A stretch of 64,000 bases of DNA from Rhizobiaceae bacterium (GCA_019635695.1 JAHBYZ010000002.1:1-64000); one strand, 5' to 3'. Numbered from the stretch's first letter, positions 35,532-46,476 are shown. Numbers and translations are program-made. Notes: generated by a model not told the origin, from the sequence alone.

Positions 35532-36281
35532 ATGGCCGGCCATTCACAGTTCAAGAACATCATGCACCGCAAGGGGCGCCAGGACGCGATGCGGTCCAAG
35601 ATGTTCTCCAAGCTCGCGCGCGAGATCACCGTCGCCGCCAAGATGGGCACGCCCGACCCCGACATGAATCCGCGCCTGCGGCTGGCCATCAACGCCGCCA
35701 AGGCGCAGTCCATGCCCAAGGACAACATCGCCCGCGCCATCAACAAGGCGGCCGGCGCCGACACCGAGAACTACGACGAAGTGCGCTACGAGGGTTACGG
35801 CCCCGGCGGCGTCGCCCTGATCGTCGAGGCGCTGACCGACAACCGCAATCGCTCGGCCTCCAACGTTCGCGCCGCCTTCACCAAGGCCGGCGGAGCGCTC
35901 GGCGAGACCGGCTCGGTATCGTTCATGTGGGACCGTGTCGGTGAAATCTACTACCCGGCTTCTGCCGGCGACGCCGACAAGGCGATGGAGGCAGCGCTCG
36001 AGGCCGGCGCCGACGACGTTCAGTCGGACGAGGAAGGCCATACGATCTATTGCGCCTTCGAAACCCTCAACGACGTCTCGAAGTCGCTGGAAGCAACGCT
36101 CGGCGAGCCGGAAAGCGCCAAGATCATCTGGAAGCCGAAGAACAACGTGCCCGTCGACGAGGAGCGCGCGCAGTCGCTGATGAAGCTGGTCGCAACGCTC
36201 GAGGACGACGACGACGTGCAGAACGTCTATGCCAATTTCGAGGTCGACGACGCCACGCTGGCGAAGCTCAGCGCCGCCTGA
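35532..36281 (+). CDS. YebC/PmpR (TACO1) family protein
   Basis: A 249-residue protein of the universally conserved YebC family. It starts [19 protein letters not shown] and includes [34 protein letters not shown] and [16 protein letters not shown]. Family members have been described as transcription regulators and, more recently, as ribosome-associated factors that help translate proline runs (mitochondrial TACO1). In many proteobacteria the gene adjoins ruvC; here the stop overlaps the start of a SelW-like gene by 1 bp (TGATG). Confidence 0.94.
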   Translation: MAGHSQFKNIMHRKGRQDAMRSKMFSKLAREITVAAKMGTPDPDMNPRLRLAINAAKAQSMPKDNIARAINKAAGADTENYDEVRYEGYGPGGVALIVEALTDNRNRSASNVRAAFTKAGGALGETGSVSFMWDRVGEIYYPASAGDADKAMEAALEAGADDVQSDEEGHTIYCAFETLNDVSKSLEATLGEPESAKIIWKPKNNVPVDEERAQSLMKLVATLEDDDDVQNVYANFEVDDATLAKLSAA

Positions 36282-36577
36282 TGGCCGACGCACCGAAGGC
36301 CGGATCGGGGCCCCGCGTCGCAATCACCTACTGCACACAGTGCCAGTGGCTGCTGCGTGCGGCGTGGATGGGGCAGGAACTGCTGTCGACCTTCGGAACC
36401 GACCTTGGCGAAGTGGCGCTGGTGCCCGGCACCGGCGGCGTCTTCGTCATCACGCTGGACGGCGTCACGATATGGGACCGCAAGGCCGACGGCGGCTTCC
36501 CCGAGGCCAAGGTGCTGAAACAGCGCGTGCGCGACATCGTGTGGCCGGAGCGCGATCTGGGCCATTCCGACCGCTGA
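36281..36577 (+). CDS. SelT/SelW/SelH (Rdx) family protein
   Basis: A 98-residue thioredoxin-like protein with the CxxC redox motif CTQC (about 18-21) in VAITYCTQCQWLLRAAW and the family pattern LLSTFGTDLGEVALVPGTGGVF. The first residue of the motif is Cys rather than selenocysteine. The start overlaps the yebC stop. Probably a redox or chaperone-like factor; its partner is unknown. Confidence 0.9.
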   Translation: MADAPKAGSGPRVAITYCTQCQWLLRAAWMGQELLSTFGTDLGEVALVPGTGGVFVITLDGVTIWDRKADGGFPEAKVLKQRVRDIVWPERDLGHSDR

Positions 36578-36639
36578 GCTGCGCCTTGCCGGCGGCCCGG
36601 TTTGCAGCGATGTAGGCGGAAGCATCCATCGGACCGCCC

Positions 36640-37209
36640 ATGCCGGACATCACCATCCGCGACGCCACGCCCGCCGACCTGCCTGAAATCACCGCCATCT
36701 ACGCTCATGCGGTCGAGCACGGCACGGCGAGCTACGAGCTGGCAGCGCCGTCGCTGGCCGAGATGACGCAGCGTTTCGAGGCCTTGCGGGCCGGCGGTTA
36801 TCCGTACATCGCGGCCGAGGACGCCGGGACCCTGCTCGGCTACGCCTATGCCGGCGCCTTCCGGCCGCGGCCCGCCTATCGCTTCGTCGTGGAGGATTCG
36901 ATCTACATCGACCGACAGGCGCAGGGACGCGGTGTCGGCCGCCTGCTGCTGGCCGAGCTGATCGTCCGCGCCACCGCGCTGGGATTCCGCCAGATGATCG
37001 CCGTCATCGGCGACGGCCAGCCGGATTCGGCTTCGGTGAAGCTGCACGAGCGGCTGGGCTTTTCCCACTCCGGCCGGCTTGTCGGCTCCGGCTACAAGCA
37101 CGGCCGCTGGCTGAACACTGCTTTCATGCAGCTGGAGATGAACGGCGGGACGAGGCTGCCACCGGATGCGGATTCGCTGCCGGAGCGGCGCTTTCGCGGG
37201 CAGGCCTGA
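36640..37209 (+). CDS. GNAT N-acetyltransferase (phosphinothricin acetyltransferase-like)
   Basis: Acetyl-CoA-dependent transferase of 189 residues. It begins MPDITIRDATPADLPEITAIYAHAV and has SIYIDRQAQGRGVGRLLLAEL as the acetyl-CoA loop (QGRGVG near residue 98), followed by ASVKLHERLGFSHSGRL, all as in the PAT/YncA subgroup. Chromosomal copies in rhizobia usually acetylate methionine sulfoximine-like amino acids; the true substrate is not known. Confidence 0.9.
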   Translation: MPDITIRDATPADLPEITAIYAHAVEHGTASYELAAPSLAEMTQRFEALRAGGYPYIAAEDAGTLLGYAYAGAFRPRPAYRFVVEDSIYIDRQAQGRGVGRLLLAELIVRATALGFRQMIAVIGDGQPDSASVKLHERLGFSHSGRLVGSGYKHGRWLNTAFMQLEMNGGTRLPPDADSLPERRFRGQA

Positions 37210-37212
37210 GCT

Positions 37213-37611
37213 CTACGCCTTCACCAGCCTCAGCGTCTTGTCGAAAACGCCGAGCACGCGCGCCAGTTCGTGGCCGCGCTTGAGGATCGCGCCGGTGGCG
37301 GCGACAACCGAGTACGCGCCCTGCTTCAGGCGCAGCTTCGGCTGCTTGACGATGCGGAACAGCGGCACCTCGCTCGTGCGGCGGTATACCGAGAAGACGG
37401 CACGGTCGCTCATGTGATCGATCGCGTAGTCGCGCCATTCGCCGGCGGCGACCATGAAGCCGTAGACGCGCAGGATCTGGTCGAGCTCGCGGCGGTCGAA
37501 CGTGACGGGAATAGCGAGACGCTCGCGCCGCGCCTCGCTGAACGAGATCGGCCCCGACGCCATCTGCAATGCGGAATCGTCACCGTCCTCCGTTCCGACG
37601 CGATCCGTCAT
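37213..37611 (-). CDS. DUF2794 family protein
   Basis: A 132-residue conserved alphaproteobacterial protein: ISFSEARRERLAIPVTFDRREL, YGFMVAAGEWRDYAIDH and VFSVYRRTSEVPLFRIVKQP. It has no membrane segment. The start is ATG 37611 with GGGGAGG 6 bp upstream. Convergent with the GNAT gene, whose stop is 3 bp away. Function unknown. Confidence 0.88.
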   Translation of the reverse strand: MTDRVGTEDGDDSALQMASGPISFSEARRERLAIPVTFDRRELDQILRVYGFMVAAGEWRDYAIDHMSDRAVFSVYRRTSEVPLFRIVKQPKLRLKQGAYSVVAATGAILKRGHELARVLGVFDKTLRLVKA

Positions 37612-38005
37612 TCGCCTCCCCTTCGGGACTCCCCGTGACAGGTGCATGACAGTTTGCCTCTCCTGCCACGAATTGCAAGGCCGCGATTGAGGCCCCGCAC
37701 GGACCCTCACGCTCCGCGAACAGGCTGAACCAATTGGTGATGCCCCGCCATAATCTCGCCGCGAAGAAGCCAAGCTGAGGCCCGATTGGACCCCCACCTT
37801 CCCCTCGTTGCCTGAGACGGTTCGGTCCGGCCTGGTCCCGTAACCCCAAGCCCCCCGCCCACGGGGTCAATGCCGGATCGAACCAACTCGCGTCTCGCGT
37901 AACGGGCAGCACGATCCCAAAGCAGCCAACCGGCTCCGGTCACCACCGGAGCCGGTCTGCGTTTGACGGCCCGTATGTCAGGCTGAGCGATCAGCTCGCC
38001 AGGGA
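37612..38005. other. Long intergenic region with one strong hairpin
   Basis: About 390 bp without a convincing gene, unusually long for this packed region. I looked for tRNA (T-loop and cloverleaf) and small ORFs and found none persuasive. It contains pyrimidine-rich runs (around 37785-37850) and the hairpin at 37930-37955. A small RNA is possible but unsupported. Confidence 0.4.
37930..37955 (-). terminator. Perfect hairpin downstream of the DUF1223 gene
   Basis: CCGGCTCCGG and CCGGAGCCGG, 10-bp perfect arms around TCACCA, 50 bp past the stop of the leftward DUF1223 gene. The downstream minus-strand bases (TTGGCTGCTTTGG) give only a weak T-rich tail. Confidence 0.5.
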
Positions 38006-38761
38006 TCAGCTGGCGGGAATCGGCAGCAGCGTGGCGCCGAGGATCGGGCCGGGAACGCCGTCCTTGCCCACTTTCTGCAGGAGAACGGCGCAACCGCCGG
38101 TGCCGGCGCGGCGGGCGTCGCCCAGCGGCACTTCCAGCCGCGTCGCGCGGCCATGCCACATGCCGACCGATTGCAGCGAGGTCACCGCGTTGCGGTAGAG
38201 CATGGTCTTGCCCTTGTTCTCGCCGCGCTCGATGGTCACGCGGCTTTCCGAATCGAAATAGACGACCAGCACATGCGCCTTCTGGTGCGCGGTGAAGCCG
38301 TTGCCGATGTCGATCAGGATGCTCTCTCCCGACCAGTCGGCCGACACGTCGACGCGCATGCCGTCGACGCCGCCGCCCATCTGCGACAGCGTCTGCTCGA
38401 TCTCGGCCTTCTTGGCGCCGCTCGTGTGGGTGCGGCCATTGATGACCGCCTGCGGCGTGTAGACCGACTGGGCGCCGAAGGCCCGCGAATAGCCCTGCTG
38501 ACGCTGCGTGTTGGCCGGCGAGGCCAGCGTGTCGCGCCAGCCGAGATAGTCCCAGTAGTCGACATGGAAGGACAGCGCGATGACGTCGCCGCGCGCCGCA
38601 AGGTCGACAAGCGCCTCGTCGGCGGGCGGGCAGGACGAACAGCCCTGGCTGGTGAACAGCTCGACCACGCCGAGCGGCCGTCTGACCTCCTCCGCGCCGG
38701 CAGGTCCACCCGCGAGCGCAAAAAGGGCAGCGAAGGCTGCGAGAGTAGCGGCGAAACGCAT
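38006..38761 (-). CDS. DUF1223 secreted thioredoxin-like protein
   Basis: A 251-residue protein with a signal peptide (MRFAATLAAFAALFALAGG, cleavage after AGA) and a thioredoxin-like fold with a CxxC motif, Cys41 and Cys44, in ELFTSQGCSSCPPADE. DVIALSFHVDYWDYLGWRDTLA, SRAFGAQSVYTPQAVINGR (with the cis-Pro after a Thr) and the C-terminal beta-rich region are typical of DUF1223. Probably an envelope redox protein; its partner is unknown. Confidence 0.9.
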   Translation of the reverse strand: MRFAATLAAFAALFALAGGPAGAEEVRRPLGVVELFTSQGCSSCPPADEALVDLAARGDVIALSFHVDYWDYLGWRDTLASPANTQRQQGYSRAFGAQSVYTPQAVINGRTHTSGAKKAEIEQTLSQMGGGVDGMRVDVSADWSGESILIDIGNGFTAHQKAHVLVVYFDSESRVTIERGENKGKTMLYRNAVTSLQSVGMWHGRATRLEVPLGDARRAGTGGCAVLLQKVGKDGVPGPILGATLLPIPAS

Positions 38762-38895
38762 CGGCTTTCCGACAGGAATTATGGGGCTTTTCCGGCTGAA
38801 TCTGTGGACGGACGCAATCCGCCCTTCCTCGCCTTTGACCTTAGTTGCGCCGATCCTTCAAGGTGAAGTCAATTTGCGGTGACGAGGGGCAGGTC

Positions 38896-39555
38896 GTGGC
38901 GACGCCGATCGACAATTATTGCGAACGCACCGGGCCGGAATTCTGGTCCGAGCCGCTCAACGCGGCAACCAACCTCGCTTTCGTCGCCGCCGGCATCTGG
39001 GGACTGGCCCAGGTGCATCGCCACGGCACCGGCCTGTTCGCCAAGGTGCTGTGCTGGTGGGCGATCGTCATCGGCGTCGGCTCCTTCATCTTCCACACGA
39101 CGGCCAATTCGCTGACGGTCTGGGCCGACGTGCTGCCCATCGTCGGCTTCGTCTTCGCCTACACGATCTTCAACCTGCGCCGCTTCTTCCGCTTCGGCTG
39201 GACGAAGGCGACCGCCATCTTCGTCGCCTTCTACGTGGCCGCCGGCCTGCTCACATGGCTGGTGCCGGCATGGGTGGCGCAGGCCACGTCCGGCTCGACC
39301 GGCTACCTGCCGGCCTTCCTCGCCATGTTCTTCTTCGGCGGCTGGCTGACGCTGCGAAAACACCCGGCCGGACCTTACGATCTCGCGGCGGGCGCCATCT
39401 TCGTCGTTTCGGTGACCTTCCGCGCCATCGATTCGCATGTCTGCGACGCCCTGCCCATCGGCACGCATTTTCTGTGGCACTCCTTCAACGGGCTGATGCT
39501 GGCCGTGCTGCTGACCGCGGCAGCGAAATTCGGCCATCCCGAACCGAAGTCCTGA
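38896..39555 (+). CDS. Ceramidase-like membrane protein (alkaline ceramidase / CREST superfamily)
   Basis: A 219-residue, seven-helix membrane protein. It has the conserved acids and histidines of the family: DNYCERTGPEFWSEPLNAATN at the N-terminus, GSFIFHTTANSLTVWADVLP in helix 3, and DSHVCDALPIGTHFLWHSFNG near the C-terminus, where the zinc-site histidines lie. The GTG at 38896 fits the family N-terminus; an upstream ATG at 38845 would add 17 residues. Relatives hydrolyse ceramide amides; the bacterial substrate is unknown. Confidence 0.83.
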   Translation: MATPIDNYCERTGPEFWSEPLNAATNLAFVAAGIWGLAQVHRHGTGLFAKVLCWWAIVIGVGSFIFHTTANSLTVWADVLPIVGFVFAYTIFNLRRFFRFGWTKATAIFVAFYVAAGLLTWLVPAWVAQATSGSTGYLPAFLAMFFFGGWLTLRKHPAGPYDLAAGAIFVVSVTFRAIDSHVCDALPIGTHFLWHSFNGLMLAVLLTAAAKFGHPEPKS

Positions 39556-39665
39556 AACGATTTGCCTGCGGCGGCGGCATCAGCTATATGCGCGCCACTC
39601 CCATATTCCGGTGGCTTGACCACCGCCCGCGACGGGAACGCGGGCGAGCGAGAAGGATTTTGCCC

Positions 39666-40358
39666 ATGGCCAACACGCTGCTGATGCCCAAGGCGACCGC
39701 CGTCTGGCTGGTCGACAACACCGCGCTTTCCTTCGACCAGATCGCCATGTTCTGTCATCTTCACCCGCTCGAGGTAAAGGCAATCGCCGACGGCGAGTCG
39801 GCGCAAGGCATCAAGGGCATGGACCCGGTCATCACCGGCCAGCTGACGCGCGAGGAAATCGCCAAGGGTGAGGGCGACCGCAACTACCGTCTCAAGCTGT
39901 CTGACCCCAAGGTCCGCGTGCCCGAGACCAAGCGCAAGGGACCGCGCTACACCCCGCTGTCGAAGCGTCAGGATCGCCCGAACGCCATCCTGTGGCTGGT
40001 CCGCAACCATCCCGAGCTCAAGGACGCGCAGATATCGCGCCTCGTCGGCACCACCAAGTCGACTATCGAGCAGATCCGCAGCCGCCAGCACTGGAACGCG
40101 GCCAACCTCGTGCCGATGGACCCGGTGACGCTCGGCCTGTGCTCGCAGATCGACCTCGACATCGAGGTGCAGCGTGCCTCGCGCGGCAAGGGCGAGGCGC
40201 CTGCCGAGACCGGCGACACGCTGCTGCCCGCCTCCGTCACCGAACGACTGGTGGTCGCCCCGGCGGCGCCGAAGAAAAGCGATGACGACGAACTCGACGC
40301 CGACAAGGTGTTCGCAAAGCTGTCGTCGCTCAAGAACCGCAATACGGAAGAAGAGTAG
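39666..40358 (+). CDS. trcR: Cell-cycle transcriptional regulator TrcR (DUF1013)
   Basis: A 230-residue protein of the alphaproteobacteria-specific DUF1013 family. Its hallmark N-terminus is [19 protein letters not shown], followed by [24 protein letters not shown] and the HTH-like [25 protein letters not shown]. The tail (about 180-230) is acidic and disordered. In Caulobacter-type bacteria the family is linked to cell-cycle transcription. It is followed by a bidirectional terminator shared with purH. The gene itself fixes the class as Alphaproteobacteria. Confidence 0.92.
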   Translation: MANTLLMPKATAVWLVDNTALSFDQIAMFCHLHPLEVKAIADGESAQGIKGMDPVITGQLTREEIAKGEGDRNYRLKLSDPKVRVPETKRKGPRYTPLSKRQDRPNAILWLVRNHPELKDAQISRLVGTTKSTIEQIRSRQHWNAANLVPMDPVTLGLCSQIDLDIEVQRASRGKGEAPAETGDTLLPASVTERLVVAPAAPKKSDDDELDADKVFAKLSSLKNRNTEEE

Positions 40359-40381
40359 GGTTTTCGCCCTTTCGCATCCTG

Positions 40382-40405
40382 CGGCCCGCCACTGGCGGGC
40401 CGTTT
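40382..40405. terminator. Bidirectional terminator between trcR and purH
   Basis: CGGCCCGCC and GGCGGGCCG form a perfect 9-bp stem with an ACT loop, followed by TTT on the plus strand. It stands in the 51-bp gap between two convergent genes. Confidence 0.75.
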
Positions 40406-40409
40406 CGCA

Positions 40410-42023
40410 TCAATGCCGGAAATGCCGGACCCCGGTGAACACCATGGCGATGCCGTGCCGGTCGGCCGCCGCGATCACCTCCTCGTCGCGCATCGATCCG
40501 CCCGGCTGGATGACCGCCGTGGCCCCCGCCTCGACCGCGGCCAGCAGCCCGTCGGCGAACGGGAAGAACGCGTCCGACGCCACCACCGAGCCGCGCGTGG
40601 CAGGTGCGGCGCCGCCCGCAACCTCGGCCGCGTCCTCGGCCTTGCGGGCCGCGATCCGCGATGAATCCACCCGGCTCATCTGGCCGGCGCCCACGCCCAC
40701 CGTCGCGCCGTCCTTCACGTAGACAATCGCGTTGGACTTGACGTGCTTGGCGACCCGGAAGGCGAACTTGAGGTCGGCGAGCTCGGCCGGCGTCGGCGCG
40801 CGCGCGGTCACCACCTTCAGTTCCATGTCGTCCACCACCGCCGCGTCGCGATCCTGCACCAGCAAGCCGCCGGCCAAGCTTTTCACCGAAAGCCCCTTCG
40901 CACGCGGGTCCGGCAGGCCGTCCGTCACCAGCAGGCGCAGGTTCTTCTTGGCTGCAATGATGGCTGCCGCCTCGTCTGAAGCCCCCGGTGCGATGATCAC
41001 TTCGGTGAACACCTTCACGATCTCCTCGGCCGCTTCCGCATCGAGCGGACGGTTGGCCGCGACGATGCCGCCGAAGGCCGAGACCGGATCGCAGGCGAGC
41101 GCCTTTCGATAGGCTTCGGCAAGCGTCGCACCGGTCGCCACGCCGCACGGGTTGGCGTGCTTGATGATGGCGACGGCAGGCGTCGCGGGATCGAATTCGG
41201 CGACCAGCTCGAAGGCGGCGTCGGTGTCGTTCATGTTGTTGTAGGAGAGCTGCTTGCCCTGCAGAAGCCGCGCTGTCGCCACGCCCGGACGCGTGTCGCC
41301 GCTGGCGTAGAAGCCGGCGGTCTGGTGCGGGTTTTCGCCGTAGCGCATGACCGTGTGCAGCCTGCCCCCGAAGGCGCGGTGGCGCGGCTCGGCCAGCTTC
41401 AGCGTCTCGGCGAACCAGCCGGAGATCGCGGCGTCGTAGGCGGCCACGCGGGCAAAAGCCTTCGCTGCCAGCTCCTGCCGGAACCGGTAGGGCAGCGCAC
41501 CGTCGCCCTTCTCCAGCTCGGCAACGACCTCGGCGTAGTCGGCCGGGTCGGTGACGATCGCGACGTAGGCGTGGTTCTTGGCCGAAGCGCGCAGCATTGC
41601 CGGGCCGCCGATGTCGATGTTCTCGACGGTCGCGGCATAGTCGCCGCCCTTCGCGCGGACCTCCTCGAACGGGTAGAGATTTATGACCGCAAGGTCGATC
41701 CCGCCGATGCCGTGTGCGTCCATGGCCGCGCGATGCTCCGCATCGTCGCGAATGGCGAGCAGGCCGCCATGCACCGAGGGGTGCAGCGTCTTGACGCGTC
41801 CGTCCATGATCTCCGGAAAGCCGGTGATGTCAGAGACATCGCGGACCGGGAAGCCCGCGGCGTGGATTGCCTTCGAAGTTCCCCCCGTCGAGACGATCTC
41901 CACCCCGCGGCCGGCCAGCGCTTCTGCGAGTTCCACGAGACCGGTCTTGTCCGAGACCGAGATCAGCGCCCGTCGCACGAGCACCCGGTCGGGCGGGGCG
42001 ATGTTCTTGGAGGCGACGGCCAT
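40410..42023 (-). CDS. purH: Bifunctional AICAR transformylase / IMP cyclohydrolase
   Basis: Last two steps of IMP synthesis, 537 residues, the usual length. The N-terminal cyclohydrolase domain (about 1-200) has [29 protein letters not shown] and [16 protein letters not shown]. The C-terminal transformylase has [13 protein letters not shown], the K-H pair KHANPCGVA (about residue 280) and [17 protein letters not shown]. It is followed downstream by the trcR terminator. The order purH, heparinase, rsmB, htpX is a common rhizobial arrangement. Confidence 0.96.
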   Translation of the reverse strand: MAVASKNIAPPDRVLVRRALISVSDKTGLVELAEALAGRGVEIVSTGGTSKAIHAAGFPVRDVSDITGFPEIMDGRVKTLHPSVHGGLLAIRDDAEHRAAMDAHGIGGIDLAVINLYPFEEVRAKGGDYAATVENIDIGGPAMLRASAKNHAYVAIVTDPADYAEVVAELEKGDGALPYRFRQELAAKAFARVAAYDAAISGWFAETLKLAEPRHRAFGGRLHTVMRYGENPHQTAGFYASGDTRPGVATARLLQGKQLSYNNMNDTDAAFELVAEFDPATPAVAIIKHANPCGVATGATLAEAYRKALACDPVSAFGGIVAANRPLDAEAAEEIVKVFTEVIIAPGASDEAAAIIAAKKNLRLLVTDGLPDPRAKGLSVKSLAGGLLVQDRDAAVVDDMELKVVTARAPTPAELADLKFAFRVAKHVKSNAIVYVKDGATVGVGAGQMSRVDSSRIAARKAEDAAEVAGGAAPATRGSVVASDAFFPFADGLLAAVEAGATAVIQPGGSMRDEEVIAAADRHGIAMVFTGVRHFRH

Positions 42024-42108
42024 GCGGTGATCCTCGGCGACGGCTGGAAGTCCGCGCCTTAGAGCATTTCGACCCGCGATTGAAGCACGGCGGCGCCCGG
42101 CGGCGTCT

Positions 42109-43836
42109 TTATCCCGCCCGTGAGATGCGCGTGAACCGCCAGCTGACCTCGGCCAGTTGCGAGGCGCGGAACGACAGCACGATCTGCCGGCTCTTGCGCG
42201 GCCCGCCGAGCGCGGCGAAGTAGATCGATTCCTCCACGGTCGGCTCGACGTCCTTGCAGTCGAAGATCCAGAGATCCCCGGCCGACGCCTTCAGTACCAT
42301 TCGGTCGTCGCGGTCGCGGAACAGGCCGACCGCCGGGTGCAGGTGGAAACGCACGGCGACCGCGTCGCGCCCGTCGTTGGGCACGCTGCCGCCCTTGGCG
42401 CGGAAGAAGCGATCTGTGCCCTCCAGGATGCGGCCCTCGCCCGCGAGCGCCAGCTGGCGCTCGTGCCACAGGCCGAAGCGTGACACATAGGCGTCGTGGC
42501 TGGCGGTGAAGCCTTGGATGCCGTCAGAATCCTCACGCCGCACCTCGACCTTCTTCGGCCCTCCAGAGAGTGGCGTGCCGACGAGGTCGGAAATTTGCGG
42601 GGTCAGCACGAAACGGGCCTGCGAGGTGTCGTTGAGGGTGGCCGTGGAATGCGCCGCGGTGGCGCGCGACAGCGGCCGGAAATCGTCAGCTCCGAAGGCG
42701 TCCACCCCGCAATTGACGACGAAGCGCTGGCGCGAGGAACTCATCTCAAAGGACAGGCAGCCGGCATGCGCCTCATGCGACTGGTCGAGCGGCGGCGGCA
42801 GGCCGGTGTCGGCGATCACCGTGGTGGTGTCCATCGCCAGCCGGTCGTAGCCGGCATAGGGCATGCGCGCCAGCGGCTGGCCGGCAGTGTCGTCGTGGCG
42901 CAGGATCGCCGCCAGCCGGTCGGGCGCGGTCGCTCCCATGCCGTTGAACAGCGCCAGCGTGCCGTCCTGGTGGCGGAAGAAGCGCAGCGCCGGCAGCATG
43001 CGCTCGACCGCTGCTATGAGCTGTGGCGGCGGCGCTTCGGCCTGCGCCGCGTAGGTGTAGCGCAGCGGCAGCAGGTCGGCGAGCAGTTCCAGCACCGCCT
43101 GCGGGTTGCGCGAGACGTGGCAGCCGTCGGGCAGGATCTGGCGGTCGAGCTCGAGCGACAGCTGGCGCGTCGCCTGGCGCTGGACAGGCTGCGCCACCGG
43201 CAGCGACAGCGCGGCATAGCAAAGGGCGGCCCGTGCCCGCAGGCGCTCCTCGGCGTCGGCGATATCCGCCGCCACCACGCGCAGATAGCGCACCTGCATC
43301 GCGAGCGATTTCAGATAGGCCCGGTAGAGATTGTAGTCGGCTGCCTGCAGCACCACGGTGGAATGCTGCAGCCAGGCGATGATTCGCCGCGCGGTGATGG
43401 CCGGGTCCCATGCGACACCGCCGATCCTGCGGCCATGCGTCGCCATCCAGTCGCCCACCAGCGCGCGCGCGTTTGCCGCGGAAAGGTCTGTGCCGGCTTC
43501 GCGCATGTGGCGCAGCCAGCGAAAGCCGTGCAGCGACTTGAGCCACTCCGCGTCGGCCACCTCGATCTGGAACGGCGAATCGCCGCCGGTGTCGACCATG
43601 TGGCCGGAAAGCGCGAAGCGGCCGTGATAGATCTCGTCGGCAATCTGCTTGTCGGGAAGGCGCAGATCAGGCGGCGCGATCAGCACGCGGTCGGGGGTGC
43701 GCCCCGAGAAGCGCCAGCGGTAGAGCGGGCCTGCGCGCAGCCGCCGGCGCGCGCGCCGCAGCGTCGCCCGCACCACGAGCCCCCACATGGGCGGACCTTG
43801 AGTCCTACCCTTCGCCAAGATGATCGCACCCTCCAA
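42109..43836 (-). CDS. Heparinase II/III family protein
   Basis: A 575-residue polysaccharide-lyase-like protein with an N-terminal alpha/alpha toroid and a C-terminal heparinase II/III beta domain. The latter contains [23 protein letters not shown]-type wording (short motif [15 protein letters not shown]) and [12 protein letters not shown]-like [10 protein letters not shown]. Rhizobia carry this gene beside purH and rsmB. The natural glycan is unknown; the product may act on a cell-surface uronic polysaccharide. No signal peptide is evident. Confidence 0.88.
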   Translation of the reverse strand: MEGAIILAKGRTQGPPMWGLVVRATLRRARRRLRAGPLYRWRFSGRTPDRVLIAPPDLRLPDKQIADEIYHGRFALSGHMVDTGGDSPFQIEVADAEWLKSLHGFRWLRHMREAGTDLSAANARALVGDWMATHGRRIGGVAWDPAITARRIIAWLQHSTVVLQAADYNLYRAYLKSLAMQVRYLRVVAADIADAEERLRARAALCYAALSLPVAQPVQRQATRQLSLELDRQILPDGCHVSRNPQAVLELLADLLPLRYTYAAQAEAPPPQLIAAVERMLPALRFFRHQDGTLALFNGMGATAPDRLAAILRHDDTAGQPLARMPYAGYDRLAMDTTTVIADTGLPPPLDQSHEAHAGCLSFEMSSSRQRFVVNCGVDAFGADDFRPLSRATAAHSTATLNDTSQARFVLTPQISDLVGTPLSGGPKKVEVRREDSDGIQGFTASHDAYVSRFGLWHERQLALAGEGRILEGTDRFFRAKGGSVPNDGRDAVAVRFHLHPAVGLFRDRDDRMVLKASAGDLWIFDCKDVEPTVEESIYFAALGGPRKSRQIVLSFRASQLAEVSWRFTRISRAG

Positions 43837-43924
43837 GCGCGTCCCGCGCTCTGCACAAACATTGTGCCAATTCTACGAAAGTTCGATTAACGCGTTGGAT
43901 TTGCACGCAACCGTGAGTTGGCGA

Positions 43925-45286
43925 TCAGCTTTGCCGGCGAAAGCGGGCGGCGAAGAAGCCGTCGCAGCCGGCTCGGGAAAGATCGTGATCGGGAAGGTCG
44001 GCCGGCGTTGTGCGCAGCCGGCCGCCAGCGTAGACCATGGAAGCGGGAATGCCGAGCGCGGATGCGTCGGCAGGCTCGATCACGAACCCCGGGTGAGCGG
44101 CGACGAAATCCGCGACGACTGCCTCGCCTTCGGAGGGATCGAGCGAGCAGTTGGAGAAGACGAGAACGCCGCCCGGCTTCACCAGAGTGGCCGCATGGGC
44201 CAGCATGCGCGCTTGCAGCGCCGCCAGTTTGGCCACGTCGTCCGGAGATTTCGTCCACGGCACATCGGGATGCCGGCGCACCGTGCCCGTCGACGAACAG
44301 GGTGCGTCGAGAAGCACGGCGTCGAATTGTCTTTCCGGGGCGTAGTCGAACAGGTCGGCCTCGACCGATTCGGCCTTCAGCCCCAGCCGGGTAAGATTGG
44401 CTTCCAGCCGCTTCAGCCGGTTGCGCGACTTTTCCACGGCCGTGACCTGCGCACCGGCAGCCACAAGCTGCGCGGTCTTGCCGCCCGGCGCAGCGCACAG
44501 GTCGAGCACACGCTGCCCGGCCACGTCGCCGAGCAGGCGCGCGGGCAATGCGGCGGAGAAATCCTGCACCCACCATTGGCCGTCGGCATAGCCCGGCAGA
44601 TCGGTCACCGCCTTGTCGAGATGCGGCACGCGCACCGTTCCGCCCGGCAGCACGAGGCCGCCGAAGGCGTCGGCCCAGCGCCCGGGCTCGGACTTAACGG
44701 TGAAATCGGTCGGCGCCTCGGTGCGATGAATGGCGAGGATGGCGGCGGCGCGCTCCTCACCATATCCCTCGCGCAGCATCGCGGCGAACCAGTCTGGAGC
44801 ATCGACGGTCTTCTCCACCACGACCGGCAGCGCGCGCTCCTTGCGGCGGCCGATCTCGCGCAGCACGGCGTTGACCAGCCCGGCGAAGCGGGCGGTGCGT
44901 GGGTCGGACTTGGCGTGCTCGACGGCGAGGTCGACGGCGGCGCTATCGGGTACGTCGAGGAACAGCATCTGCGCCGCGCCGACATGCATTATGTGGCCGA
45001 GCGACAGCGCGTTGGGCGGGATCGGCCGATCCAGCCGGGCCGCGATCAGTGCTTCAATGGTGTTCCTGAACCGCAGCGCGGTCGCCAGAATCGCGCGCAC
45101 CAGCGCACGGTCGCGGCCTTCAAGCGCCAGATAGGCGGGGTTGCCGTGCTCGGCGTCGGTCAGCCCGTCGAGTGGGGTCTTGCGGTCGACGATCGCCGAA
45201 AGCAGCTTTGCCGCCGTCTTGCGGGCTTCGAGACCGGGGGTGACGGGCGCAGGGACTGCCCTCGCTGCGCGCCCGCTCACGACCAC
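43925..45286 (-). CDS. rsmB: 16S rRNA (cytosine-C5)-methyltransferase RsmB
   Basis: SAM-dependent methyltransferase for C967 of 16S rRNA, 453 residues. An N-terminal NusB-like RNA-binding domain (about 20-150) precedes the catalytic domain with [20 protein letters not shown], and the two family motifs [19 protein letters not shown] (first Cys) and [14 protein letters not shown] (second Cys, normally YCTCS/YSTCS). The start is GTG 45286 or GTG 45280, the latter overlapping the htpX stop as GTGA. It is downstream of and coupled to htpX. Confidence 0.92.
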   Translation of the reverse strand: MVVSGRAARAVPAPVTPGLEARKTAAKLLSAIVDRKTPLDGLTDAEHGNPAYLALEGRDRALVRAILATALRFRNTIEALIAARLDRPIPPNALSLGHIMHVGAAQMLFLDVPDSAAVDLAVEHAKSDPRTARFAGLVNAVLREIGRRKERALPVVVEKTVDAPDWFAAMLREGYGEERAAAILAIHRTEAPTDFTVKSEPGRWADAFGGLVLPGGTVRVPHLDKAVTDLPGYADGQWWVQDFSAALPARLLGDVAGQRVLDLCAAPGGKTAQLVAAGAQVTAVEKSRNRLKRLEANLTRLGLKAESVEADLFDYAPERQFDAVLLDAPCSSTGTVRRHPDVPWTKSPDDVAKLAALQARMLAHAATLVKPGGVLVFSNCSLDPSEGEAVVADFVAAHPGFVIEPADASALGIPASMVYAGGRLRTTPADLPDHDLSRAGCDGFFAARFRRQS

Positions 45287-46359
45287 GGGTTGTTCTTGCG
45301 CTGGGTGCGCGGGCCGGTGGGGTTGCGGCCCCAGGGATTGTTCTTTGGCTCGGGTTCTGCTGCGGGCGGCTCAGGCTGCGCAGCCTCGGGCGGCGGAGCG
45401 CCCCAGGGCGCCTCGCGCGTCGGCGCCGGGCGCTCTGCCCGGGCCTCGTCACGCGGTTTCTCAGCCGGACGGGGCTCGGCGCGACGCGGTGCGCCGCCGC
45501 CGGCACCCGTATGCGCCCACTCCTCGTGCATGGCCTCCAGCGCCGCGATGCGGTTCTCCGTCGCCGGGTGCGTCGAGAACAGGCCGTCCATGCGTTCGCC
45601 CGAAAGCGGGTTGATGATGAACAGGTGCGCGGTTGCCGGATTGCGCTCGGCGTCCGGGTTGTGGATCGCCTTGGCGTTGCGCGCGATCTTGTCGAGTGCC
45701 GACGCCAGCCACAGCGGCTCGCCGCAGATCTCGGCGCCGCGCCGGTCGGCGGCGTATTCGCGGGTACGGCTGACGGCCATCTGCACCATCGCGGCCGCCA
45801 GCGGCGCGACGATGATCGCCACCAGAACGCCGATGATGCCGAACCCGTTATTGTTGTCGCGGCTGCCGCCGGTGAAGAAGGCGAAATTGCCGAGCATGGA
45901 GATCGCGCCGGCCAGAGTCGCGGTGATCGTCATGGTCAGCGTGTCGCGGTTCTGCACATGCGCCAGCTCGTGCGCCATCACGCCGGCCACTTCCTCATGG
46001 CTCAGGCGGCGCAGCAGGCCGGTCGTCGCCGCAACGGCGGCATTCTGCGGGTTGCGGCCGGTGGCAAATGCATTGGGCTGATCGTTGTCGATCAGGTAGA
46101 CCTTCGGCATCGGCAGGCCCGCATTGGCAGCCATGTCGCGCACGATGGCGAAATATTCGGGCGCGTTGCGCTCGTCGACCTCGACGGCGCGATGCATGCG
46201 CAACACCATCTTGTCGGCGTTCCAGTAGGAGAACAGGTTCATGCCGGCCGCGATCAGGAAGGCGATGAACATGCCGCCGGAGCCGCCGATCAGGTAGCCG
46301 ACGCCCATGAACAGCGCCGTCATCAGCGCCAGCAGCATGGCAGTGCGAATGATGTTCAT
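45277..46359 (-). CDS. htpX: Zinc metalloprotease HtpX with Pro/Ala-rich tail
   Basis: Inner-membrane quality-control protease (M48), 360 residues. Two N-terminal helices (about 7-45) are followed by the zinc motif HELAH (130-134, in [14 protein letters not shown]), two more helices (about 145-195) and the third zinc ligand region around [11 protein letters not shown]. Beyond about residue 285 a Pro-, Ala- and Arg-rich tail of 70 residues ([16 protein letters not shown]) replaces the short end of E. coli HtpX; long tails are usual in rhizobia. First gene of the htpX-rsmB pair. Confidence 0.94.
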   Translation of the reverse strand: MNIIRTAMLLALMTALFMGVGYLIGGSGGMFIAFLIAAGMNLFSYWNADKMVLRMHRAVEVDERNAPEYFAIVRDMAANAGLPMPKVYLIDNDQPNAFATGRNPQNAAVAATTGLLRRLSHEEVAGVMAHELAHVQNRDTLTMTITATLAGAISMLGNFAFFTGGSRDNNNGFGIIGVLVAIIVAPLAAAMVQMAVSRTREYAADRRGAEICGEPLWLASALDKIARNAKAIHNPDAERNPATAHLFIINPLSGERMDGLFSTHPATENRIAALEAMHEEWAHTGAGGGAPRRAEPRPAEKPRDEARAERPAPTREAPWGAPPPEAAQPEPPAAEPEPKNNPWGRNPTGPRTQRKNNPWS

Positions 46360-46476
46360 CCCAAATCTCCCTAGGGCAGGTCTCCGTCCGAAGGCCTTAC
46401 CCGGCGGCTCGATCCCGCCCGATCATGGCTCTATATGATGGGAAAGCAGCGGGTCCAGTTCAATAAGGAGAGGCGC

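Noticed and set aside
37860-37910. Possible tRNA T-loop on the minus strand (GGTTCGATC)
   Set aside because: The flanking bases do not form a T-stem, and no acceptor stem or anticodon arm could be drawn.
43820-46081. Plus-strand 753-codon frame opposite rsmB and htpX (and 51812-53815 opposite the Mic60 gene)
   Set aside because: Composition is that of a shadow frame; no domain is recognisable and the minus-strand genes are certain.
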